Assembly: GCF_963678635.1 (NCBI RefSeq)
Contig: NC_087066.1
Span: 66,065,277 to 66,129,276 of the forward strand
Source: Symsagittifera roscoffensis
Taxonomy: Eukaryota; Xenacoelomorpha; Acoela; Convolutidae
Reading direction: 5' to 3'
DNA: 64,000 nucleotides
Notes under the pieces: generated by a model
The model's database searches: none
Told to the model about the DNA's origin: nothing
What the model saw: only the letters and a program-made list of their open reading frames with translations
Translations under genes and position numbers: made by a program
In this document: positions 58,001-64,000 of the stretch, piece by piece
Layout: each line of letters begins with the position of its first letter
Position numbering within the stretch: position 1 is the stretch's first letter

Positions 58001-61000
58001 CGAGAACCACTTGACAAAAGTATGTGCAAATAGCTTCTCGGTGATTAAGCTCTGTATCGTCAATTGCACTTTGATTTCTGGGAGAGTTTGAACTACAGAA
58101 GCGCTGGTAACATACCTTGGGCTCTTCTTTGATTGACTCTGTTTTGACCTTTACTGTCCCTGGCTCTTCTTTCACTGCTGTTTCCGTCGATGCGCCTCCA
58201 CTGCAGTTAGCATTGGTCCATGGCTTATCCTCAGGGTCTGGCTTAATGCTACTGACATTTTGATTATGAACGACCGGATGTTCTGAACTCTGTGTTTGTC
58301 CTTGGCTGGCTCCCCTTACTGGGAAGGAAGGCAACAAGTTGTTGATCTTACTCTTATTATCTTCTAGCATTTCATTTAGGGAATTCTTGAACGGCCCGGT
58401 CGCATCTGGTTCAGATTTGACGGGTTCCATTTTGACATCCCGCACCACCTAAACAGATTGAACCATCGAGTTAACTCACTTCTTGGGCAAAGTTAGGATA
58501 ATGAACCATGCCCATAACAAGAATAACCGGTTGCCATGCAGCTAGCACAGCATGCTCCGACCACACTAATATAAGAAAAGTTCAAAAATGAAGAAAATAT
58601 CGAAATGTCATTTTTTTCAAAATTCCGTTTAAGGGCGGCTGAATAAGATAAAAAACTGCAAGTTTAAGAGGTAAATACATTTGAAATCAAAATATTGTTG
58701 AAATTTAATTGGAGGTCAGCCTTATCATTTCTCTAATTTAGTCTGAAACCGAAAAATTCAGACCAACTTTTCTCAACACTGACGCGCCTTTTCTGATTTT
58801 CTATGGAATCTAAACCGCAGCCAATTGGTGGAGTGGTCGAAACGCTGATTAATGTTTGCAGGCAGTTAGATATTGGAGAGTTAATAAATGTACTGCGAAT
58901 TAAGACCCTAGAAGGTTGAGCCTACCGTAGGAGGGTTAGGGTTTGACTGATTAGTCTGATCCATGGGTATCCAGTTCTGAGTGCTTGTCTGGTTCTGCTG
59001 CTGGTTGGCACTCATTTGATTCATTTGTGGTTGATTTTGTGGGTCTAAACGAGCAAATATGTACTGATTGTTATGCGAAAAATTGTTTTCGAAAAATAGC
59101 CGATAAATATCCAACATGGCCAACAGACAGTTGGAAAAGAGTCAATACATGCAAGTAAACAGAAAAAAACTGACTTGTGTATTTTAAAAAATCTCAGTTT
59201 TTAAAAATATATAAGGCCTTTAAAGCTCTTTGAATTGCTAGAACACTATATAATAAATACACTTTTGATAAAACAAAGCAAATTTGAGAAAACTGAATCA
59301 TTAAGAATTTTTTTTTACTTCGCTTGGTTTTTTCTGACCTTTACACTTTTTCTGTTAGATAGTGGAATATTCCTTCTTTTAAACAAATGAAGTGAACTTA
59401 AAAACAAATCAGAAGTCCAACACCGAAAGAGTAAATTTTCGACTGAACAAATTTTAAGACTTTTCCTCAAAAAAATAACGACCTGCAGTCATTAACATAG
59501 AAGTTGCAACTTATTGATTTGAACGAGCAAATGAACGAAATTTTTCTTCACGCAAATCTGTTTTGACGACACATACATTTAAAGTTCTTGAGAGCTTATA
59601 TCACTTTACAAAATTAGACACAGCATAACTGCTAATGAGAATCTTGTGCATTGATTGGAGCAGAAGTTTCACCGAAATATTGGCTGGCATAGCATAGTTC
59701 TTTTGAAAAATGTTGATCCTCAGCGCGAACTTATTCAAAACTTTCAGCCGTTTTCTGACGCCGGGCAAAGTAATTCTTTTTCAATTCTGTTATTTGTCAT
59801 TTTTCGGCGGCATAATGTGGAAGTCAAGCTTGTCAGCTTCCCGAAGAACTAATTGGAGCCCATTAATTCACATTCCGTATATTGCTTGCGAGGATGTTTT
59901 CACAACAAGAACACCTCTGAAACTAGTTATGATATACTGGCTATTTTACGCCTTGAAAACGATATTTTTCAAGTTTTGGCCCGGCTAAATATTTTTCAAA
60001 AAGTTTCATCTAGCATTTGTCAAAATTTGAACCCTACAAATTGTCGCAAAGAAAACGACAAAAACGTGAAGAAAAATTTGTTCATTTGCTCGTTGAAATC
60101 AAAAAAATGCAACTTCTGGGTCCCGTGTTTGTATATAGAGTCTAAACCACGTTCATCGACTCTTAAATACAGATTTATTTTTGATCTAAAAAGCACTAGA
60201 AAAAATATTTAAAATATCGTCTAATTCAGTCCTCTTTTTAGAACTGACTGCTGCTTTATTGACTGAGCAGTGTACTGTAGTGTACATACTGTTGCTGTTG
60301 GGATTTGCCGTTGTCGTCATTTGTCTTTTCTGCTGTCTCTTATCTTCGATCTCCTTTTGTATCCTGTATATCTTCTGAGCCAGTCTCAAAAAGTAGTCCT
60401 CCTTATTCTCCGCCGTGTCATACATCTCCACTTCTACACGCTTCGCATAGTTGATCAGGTTCTCCAGTCTCTTATCCATCATAACTAGGTCAGGGTTGGG
60501 AAATATTGTTTCGACTAGTTTATAAACCAGCAGGCATCTCACATTTTCTTTCACTTGCTCGTGCCACTCTTTGTGACCACAAGGCTTTTCTACACCCTCT
60601 TTTCTGAGAACAGCCATGAGGTACTGGTTATGTTCGTTGTTTGTGGCAGCATTAGCCATATTTGCCGCAACATTCCCTCCGCCTGCGCCACATCCCGATC
60701 CCGCATTTCCTGGTATCGCATTGCTACCAATGTTATTTCCCCCCATGACTTGGTTGCCAAAGTTACCTCCAGACATGTTGTCGCTGCCGCCATTATTTCC
60801 TAAGTTTTCTACATTGAGGAACGCTTGCGCATTGGATCCATTTGGTATTTGTTGATTGCTCATCATCCCTTGTCCTTGGTTGATCATGGATCTCTGCGGC
60901 TGCATAGCATTGCTTACATTCATCGGAGCCCTAATTTTGGGCTGTGGTCCGTTGTTTGCAAACAAAGTTTTCTGCTGTTGCATTTGGAACTTTTCGTTTG

Positions 61001-63823
61001 GGTGGTTCATATTATTTACAGCATTTGAGTTCATATGCTGTCCTGGGAAGCCTTGGTTGATATTTTGGTTCATCATTTGCTGATTGCTCACCTGACTGCC
61101 ATCTGGGACCACACGTGGACCATTTTGAAACATGTTTGGGGGGTTGTTATTTGACCTTATTTGACCCTGGGGCACTGCTTGAGGGAGCATTCCTCCATTG
61201 GGACCAGTACTCAAGGCCATGTTATTATTAGTCTGCAGACTCTGTTGCCCTTGAAGGACAAACTGCCTCTGTTGATTCTGGGGCTGCATTTGACCTGCGT
61301 TGTCGCCCAATAATGAAGGACTAGTCATCGACATGAGACCTGCCTGTGGGTTGGCGGGAGCATTTCCACCTGGTAATCCACCCACTGATTGCATCAAGGC
61401 TCCTCCAGGTGATTTCTTGGATGTGTTGCTTGCATTAGCGTCATGGGACTTCAATGGATAACAGACGGGACATTCTGGTCGGTTGCAATTTTTCCAGTGC
61501 TGAATGATCTGTCTAGACGAAGAGCAGTGTGCCACTCGGCATGCCTTTCCCTCTTGGCACTCGTACAGATGCTGCAACACTCCCTTCATCGTGCTACAGT
61601 GGGGCAGTTTGCACTTGAGGCTTTCGGGTCCAGCGGACTTGGGATCCTGTTTATTACACTTGTGGGCATGCAGCAGCAGAATCAACTGTTGCTGGATGAG
61701 TTTTCTCTTGTCAGTATCCACTGAGTTGTTAGATCCCCCGCCGCCGCCGCCGGTACCTAGGCCATTAGAGGCGTTAGGAGTGGGTGTGGCTTGTGGAATC
61801 TGCGGCGAAGCTGTGCTCTGGTTGTTCTGTGCTGTGCTGCTGTTGTTTGTGACGTATTGGGGTAGGCGGGGTGAGTTCTGCTGATGCGATACGTATTGAG
61901 CTTGCTGATTTATCTGCTGCTGTTGAGAAGGCTGAACAATCTAAACAGTTGCTCTCATTAGTACCTCATTGGGCACGTCCATTTTCTTTCAAAATGATGT
62001 CAAAAGAAAGCTGAATTTATTCACAGCGTTTTTTATTCCAGATTCCATCGTCTGCTGCTTTTACCTGAGACCTTCAATTATAGTTAGTAGACATGAGTAT
62101 TATCGCCTTCGTGGCATGTGGGAGCAGAAAGATGATTATAAAGCACAATAGCAGCCGAAAAAGATTTCCATCTAATTGACAAAAAAATCAGGCTAAGGCA
62201 TTATTAATTCCAACTATTCTTATTACTTCTAGCCTTGAAAAGGAAATTGAGATGCAAATGGACATAAGGGTTTATTAAATTTTGCTTAATATCGACCTTG
62301 AATTGAAAATGATGGTCAATTATTAAACACAGTGCCCATTTGTTTCAGTATTCAAGGCCAAAAAAAAACAAATCCAATCTCTTATTAATTCCGACTATTT
62401 TTAACATTTCTAGCCTTGAAAAGTGAAACTGAGATGCAAATGGACATAAGGGTTTATTCAAATTTTGCTTAATGTCGACCTTGAATTTAAAATGGTTGTC
62501 AATTATTGAACCCAGTGCCCCTTTGTTTCAAAGCCAAAAAAATCCAATCTAATAATCCACACTTGTTATACTACATTTGAGCACTTGACTACATTCGAAA
62601 GCCCAGGACTATTCAGAACAACTTAGACCTGGGATGCTGCAGGGTGCTGTAATTTAGAGTGTGGTTGATGCTGCTGCTGTTGCTGTTGGCCTGCGGCGGA
62701 GGTAGGCGCGGAGGCAGGCTGTGTCATGTTGATGATAGTGGTGCCGGTGTTAATGTTCTGGGTGAGGTTCATGTTGATCTGCATTCCCCCTCCTCCCCCT
62801 ACACTGTTTCCGGGGTTGTTTCCGGATCCGTTATTAAACTGGATCACTTCTGTCATCCCACCTTGGTCCATCTAAAAGGCAGATGAAGACTTTCAAGTAA
62901 TACGTAAACTTCACTCCGCAAACAAATCCCCTTTTACACTAAATAATTTATTTTGTCTTTAATAAAGGTAAAAGGATAGAAATAGCTATTTTATTTTCAG
63001 CTATTATTAGATAAATGTTATTTCTTTTTCCCACCACTTCACGACGAAGTTTAAAAAAGGAATCACGGATAAGCCTACGTCCCCCCCCCCCTCCCCCGAA
63101 TTCGACTACCTCATTAAAATCTCGTGGGTAGTCAAGTGTCGTATACCAAAAAAGCCTTTCAGCAATTATTCAGATTTAAAAAACCAGTCGTCGCAGTTTC
63201 GAGAATAGTTGGCCTAAATTTTTCCATTTTTCAGAATGGATAAATTTCAGACTACATTTACCAACTAATTTTTTTATCAATTTTTCATTAACGTTGGCCA
63301 TTATTTTCTTTTGTTATAACTTAATAAACAATTAAGTCCCCTATTTAAATACTAAAACAAGCGTGGTGGGAATATTGTGTGCTAATTGCAGTAATAAACT
63401 ATTTTTGCTTTTAAAAAGGTGTGGCGGCGACTGTACTTTTGCGAAGTGTGGCGACTGTTGATAGAAGGTGGTTGAGGTGGTCTGCTGTCCTCCGAGCATA
63501 TTGTGAGACTCTGCCGCCTGCATGCCCCCAGTGAGTGAGTTGGACCTGCTCATGACACCACCGCCGGGGTTGATTGTAATGAAGTTGCTATCGCCAGATG
63601 TCGTCTGCTGGCTGCTGATTATGATTTGATGACCAAATGGGTTAGTGCCGTTGCTGTTGTTACTTGTTCCAGCAGAGTTTGGTCCCTGTGGCAAATTCTG
63701 AGAGCGTACGCTAGAGTTGTTCCCACTGCTAGCCGAGAACTGCTGGGTTTGCGATTGGAAATTCTGCTGCTGGAACATTTGATTGTTCCCTGACACGTTG
63801 AAACCCATGGAGCCAGAAAACTC
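45430..63823 (-). CDS. CBP: CBP/p300 histone acetyltransferase co-activator (3' fifteen exons)
   Basis: This is a CREB-binding protein/p300 orthologue, a nuclear co-activator that binds transcription factors and acetylates histones and other proteins. Fifteen exons joined at GT-AG sites keep reading phase throughout and give 2213 codons; human CBP is 2442 residues, so the N-terminus lies beyond 64000. Domains in order are TAZ1 (exon at 61940), KIX (same exon), bromodomain (57830), PHD-type zinc module (57026-55274), HAT core (about 54905-48611), Lys-rich autoinhibitory loop, ZZ and TAZ2 (47973), then a long Gln/Asn/Met-rich tail. HAT residues matching p300 W1436 (IWACPP) and Y1467 (DWYKKM) are kept, as is the acetyl-lysine-binding Asn of the bromodomain (WLYNKK). 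The tail is the usual site of nuclear-receptor co-activator and other contacts. The exon numbers used below count from the first exon visible here. Confidence 0.97.
46248..47973 (-). CDS. CBP: CBP visible exon 14: autoinhibitory loop, ZZ, TAZ2, Q-rich
   Basis: 1726 bases, phase 0 to 1. Acceptor TGTCACAG; donor AAG|GTAAAT. It starts with a Lys-rich loop (KKSMKVNKKSKSKKSNHKSK) matching the autoacetylated loop of p300. Next come STMEKHRENFF and the last HAT motif EFSSLRRTKYSSMC, ZZ (CNYCKQIV, CNTCEDFDLC), TAZ2 (CRDANCRVRNC, CSNCKQFFQICCYHAKHC, CVVPYCHNIR), then a long Gln/Asn/Met tail. Human CBP splits this region over more exons. Confidence 0.96.
48611..48826 (-). CDS. CBP: CBP visible exon 13: end of HAT
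   Basis: 72 codons, phase 0 to 0. Acceptor TGCTTAG; donor GAC|GTCAGT. Encodes LPYFEGDFWPNTIEDL, then an acidic, Lys- and Gln-rich segment. Confidence 0.92.
48963..49815 (+). repeat. Intronic interspersed repeat, split by a nested element
   Basis: The left part (48963-49140) starts ACATAGCCAACAGATAGTTGG and the right part (about 49685-49815) ends CGTTCATCGACTCTTAA. Between them lies a subfamily B short element in inverted orientation. It sits in the intron between CBP visible exons 12 and 13. Confidence 0.65.
49141..49680 (+). mobile_element. Short interspersed element, subfamily B, inverted
   Basis: It begins ACACAAGCAAAGCTTGTGT (a hairpin) and ends CAACTTCGCCTCTGT. The tRNA-like block is here on the plus strand (about 49330-49400; A-box TAGCATAGAGGTAGGG, B-box-like GCGTTCGAACATG). 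It is the reverse complement of the copies at 41890 and 42915. Confidence 0.65.
49816..51099. other. CBP intron sequence, no element recognised
   Basis: AT-rich intron DNA between visible exons 12 and 13. I see no gene or clear repeat here. Confidence 0.4.
51100..52165 (+). repeat. Intronic interspersed repeat, split by a subfamily A element
   Basis: The left part (51100-51393) carries CCAACAGATAGTTG, AATGAACGCAAG and GTGGAGTTTGCCTTCC; the right part resumes at about 52035 with AGGAAATGAACTGAACTTG. The insertion point lies in the TTCCTTTTAACAAAGG region seen uninterrupted in the copy at 55883. Confidence 0.65.
51394..52034 (-). mobile_element. Short interspersed element, subfamily A, nested
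   Basis: It starts ACAGAGGCGAAGCTGCGCT, which with the next bases forms a GGCGAAG-type hairpin, and ends GCTTTACAAGTGT. A minus-strand tRNA-like block (about 51600-51515) has A-box TGGCTGAGTGCATA, a long variable-arm-like region and B-box AGATTCGAATCCT, like a Ser/Leu-type tRNA. It has no ORF. Confidence 0.65.
52166..53200 (+). mobile_element. 3' end of a non-LTR retrotransposon (LINE)
   Basis: A GC-rich 319-codon frame (52203-53162) with no ATG start reads as the C-terminal part of a non-LTR reverse transcriptase. It has the post-RT motif VTILGVQIDSQLRF, a long basic region and a terminal zinc knuckle CPYCNNGEEDTEHVLLHC. It ends after GVYPPSAL, followed by an (ACA/ACT) microsatellite tail at about 53173-53200. 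The 5' end is truncated, as is usual for LINE insertions. Its base composition differs sharply from its surroundings, and the frame has no stop, so it is fairly young. It sits in the 5-kb CBP intron, in the opposite orientation to CBP. Confidence 0.85.
53335..53720 (-). mobile_element. Short interspersed element, subfamily A, with 43-bp internal duplication
   Basis: It starts CAGAGGCGAAGATGCGCTTC like the copy at 51394. A 43-bp block containing GATACGTGTCGGATTAG is directly repeated at about 53433-53518. A minus-strand tRNA-like relic overlaps it (CGTGGCTGAGAGGGAAGG). Confidence 0.6.
53811..54090 (-). CDS. CBP: CBP visible exon 12: HAT catalytic part
   Basis: 280 bases, phase 2 to 0. Acceptor TTGTTTAG; donor AAG|GTCAGC. 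Encodes LRTAVYHEILI, HIWACPPGEGDDYIFHCHPP and DWYKKMMDKA, including the residues matching p300 W1436 and Y1467. The next intron is about 5 kb and full of repeats. Confidence 0.96.
54337..54474 (-). CDS. CBP: CBP visible exon 11: HAT core
   Basis: 138 bases, phase 2 to 2. Acceptor GTTTATAG; donor AAG|GTGAGT. Encodes FPYKSKAIFAFETIDGTDIC and FYGMHVQEYGTD, the central strands near the acetyl-CoA site. Confidence 0.95.
54758..54905 (-). CDS. CBP: CBP visible exon 10: HAT start
   Basis: 148 bases, phase 1 to 2. Acceptor GTTTCAG; donor AA|GTAAGT. Encodes LSNFLETRVNKF and ITIRVLSSSEKTL, the N-terminal part of the acetyltransferase fold. Confidence 0.93.
55274..55473 (-). CDS. CBP: CBP visible exon 9: PHD finger
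   Basis: 200 bases, phase 2 to 1. Acceptor ATTTTAG; donor AAA|GTACGT. Encodes EPEPFVECTECGRKWHQIC and CEPCLKN, the PHD-type Cys/His pattern. Confidence 0.93.
55883..56272 (+). repeat. Intronic interspersed repeat, uninterrupted copy
   Basis: It runs from ACATAGCCAACAGACAGTTGG through AAGAGTCAATGAACG (55908-55922) to ATCATCGACTCTT. In three copies the right end reads CGTTCATCGACTCTT, the near reverse complement of AAGAGTCAATGAACG, so the element has inverted ends. It lies in the intron between visible exons 8 and 9 and shows the empty site for the nested insertions elsewhere. Confidence 0.65.
56375..56494 (-). CDS. CBP: CBP visible exon 8
   Basis: 120 bases, phase 2 to 2. Acceptor GTTTAG; donor AAT|GTAAGC. 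Encodes YIYCAKCFQEGDPNKMTV, the middle of the zinc module, with about ten extra residues before it relative to human CBP. Confidence 0.88.
56869..57026 (-). CDS. CBP: CBP visible exon 7: start of zinc module
   Basis: 158 bases, phase 0 to 2. Acceptor TATTAG; donor CAG|GTACAC. Encodes LSEIFDQSIDPIMEELGYCC and the Cys-rich start of the discontinuous PHD/RING region. Confidence 0.93.
57507..57830 (-). CDS. CBP: CBP visible exon 6: bromodomain
   Basis: 108 codons, phase 0 to 0. Acceptor TTCCACAG; donor AAG|GTAAGT. The acetyl-lysine reader is complete (FTKEELRNALWPAF, then IPDYFSIIKKPMDLSTI, NNAWLYNKKSTRVYK). Confidence 0.95.
58116..58448 (-). CDS. CBP: CBP visible exon 5: SUMO-type acidic linker
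   Basis: 111 codons, phase 0 to 0. Acceptor TGTTTAG; donor AAG|GTATGT. Repeated VK(M/S/x)EP, IKPDPE and IKEEP motifs fit psi-K-x-E/D sites like the SUMO-modified repression domain in p300; this is inference from motif and position. Confidence 0.9.
58926..59044 (-). CDS. CBP: CBP visible exon 4
   Basis: 119 bases, phase 1 to 0. Acceptor CGTTTAG; donor ACG|GTAGGC. Gln/Asn/Pro-rich linker after KIX. Confidence 0.85.
59115..60165 (+). repeat. Intronic interspersed repeat, extended copy
   Basis: It starts ACATGGCCAACAGACAGTTGG at about 59115 and matches the other copies to about 59475. The right-end motif CGTTCATCGACTCTTAA appears only at 60150-60165, so either extra DNA of about 650 bp was inserted or a second copy lost its start. 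It lies in the intron between visible exons 3 and 4. Confidence 0.55.
60290..61940 (-). CDS. CBP: CBP visible exon 3: TAZ1 and KIX
   Basis: 1651 bases, phase 0 to 1. Acceptor TGTTTAG; donor ACA|GTATGT. TAZ1 lies at about 61690-61457 (HAHKC, then CKLPHCSTMKGVLQHLYEC, RVAHCSSSRQIIQHWKNC). KIX lies at about 60580-60325 (WHEQVKENVRCLLVYKLV, then IFPNPD, NLINYAKRVE, IYRIQKEIE). The two are joined by a long Asn/Gln/Gly-rich linker. KIX is the CREB- and Myb-binding surface in known family members. Confidence 0.95.
62201..62555. repeat. 181-bp tandem duplication in a CBP intron
   Basis: The unit starting TTATTAATTCC at 62201 repeats at 62382. Shared blocks include TCTAGCCTTGAAAAG, GAGATGCAAATGGACATAAG and GTCGACCTTGAATT (one base different in the first unit). 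It does not code. Confidence 0.8.
62629..62871 (-). CDS. CBP: CBP visible exon 2
   Basis: 81 codons, phase 0 to 0. Acceptor CTTTTAG|ATGG; donor CAG|GTCTAAG. Encodes a Gly/Asn/Gln-rich linker before TAZ1, including a six-Gln run. Confidence 0.85.
62872..63436. other. CBP intron between visible exons 1 and 2
   Basis: AT-rich, with a C-rich homopolymer patch at about 63080-63098. No gene is seen. Confidence 0.45.
63437..63823 (-). CDS. CBP: CBP visible exon 1
   Basis: 129 codons, phase 0 to 0. The acceptor is TTTTTTTACAG and the chosen donor is AAA|GTACAG. The product is Ser/Gln/Asn/Gly-rich N-terminal linker. The frame stays open past the donor to 63341, but phase and the next exon favour the splice. 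Confidence 0.75.
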
Positions 63824-64000
63824 CTGTAAAAAAAGCGAACTGCGTGACTTCTACCAAGAACCATGTATCACAATGATCTGTATTTTACAGAAAATCTAAC
63901 AATAGAAACTCATTACACACAATATTCAGATCAATCACACAATATTTTGCGGATTAACATGCACTCAAAGTCACTGATGTTTTTTGTCGGTGGGTCGTTA
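63824..64000. other. Start of the next CBP intron upstream
   Basis: The sequence before the acceptor of visible exon 1 has no coding look. The remaining 5' exons must lie beyond the window. Confidence 0.5.

Noticed and set aside
63341-63436. Extension of CBP visible exon 1 beyond AAA|GTACAG
   Set aside because: The frame stays open for about 30 codons, but the next exon joins in phase at this donor and the extension has no CBP-like sequence.

Overview
The window is nuclear DNA from an animal, most likely an invertebrate; I cannot name the species. The evidence is a CBP/p300 co-activator gene split by many GT-AG introns, a protein phosphatase 2A catalytic gene, long AT-rich intergenic DNA, and Gypsy, Copia, LINE, hAT-type, tRNA-derived SINE-like and Polinton-like elements. 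No bacterial-type operon, CRISPR array or rRNA is visible.

Layout. 1-4.2 kb: AT-rich DNA with an intronless PP2A catalytic-subunit gene on the plus strand (2007-2969), probably a retrogene, with two altered residues next to its active site. 4.2-4.5 kb: a 324-bp hAT-type MITE. 4.9-16.5 kb: two damaged, direct-orientation copies of one Gypsy-class LTR retrotransposon that share downstream flanking DNA, so they form a segmental duplication. The second copy ends in a 68-bp near-perfect palindrome whose loop is inverted relative to the first copy. 16.5-28.5 kb: a degraded Polinton/adintovirus-like region. It has a family B DNA polymerase pseudogene (22101-26453), two small minus-strand coding regions with weak PC4-like signatures, and a small plus-strand gene of unknown function. 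Three gene starts in it each face a different tandem array of transcription-factor motifs: CArG boxes, CCAAT boxes and CRE sites. 28.57-33.44 kb: a complete, apparently young Copia element on the minus strand, with 338-bp LTRs that look identical, a 5-bp target duplication and one 1363-codon ORF. 33.4-45.4 kb: gene-free DNA filled with interspersed repeats and tRNA-like SINE relics. 45.43-63.82 kb: fifteen coding exons of a CBP/p300 orthologue on the minus strand, including the stop codon; the 5' end lies beyond the window.

The CBP exons were joined by matching GT-AG sites and reading phase. All fifteen keep frame and give 2213 codons covering TAZ1, KIX, bromodomain, PHD-type zinc module, HAT, the Lys-rich autoinhibitory loop, ZZ, TAZ2 and a Gln/Asn/Met-rich tail. 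Its introns hold the same repeats as the 33-45 kb region plus a LINE 3' end.

The most unusual part is the viral-like region at 17.4-26.5 kb. Its promoter-like arrays (3 CArG boxes at exact 18-bp spacing, 5 CCAAT boxes, and 7 perfect plus 2 variant CRE sites in 120-bp dimers) resemble repeated enhancers of DNA viruses and retroviruses, but sit in what looks like an endogenous element with a dead polymerase.
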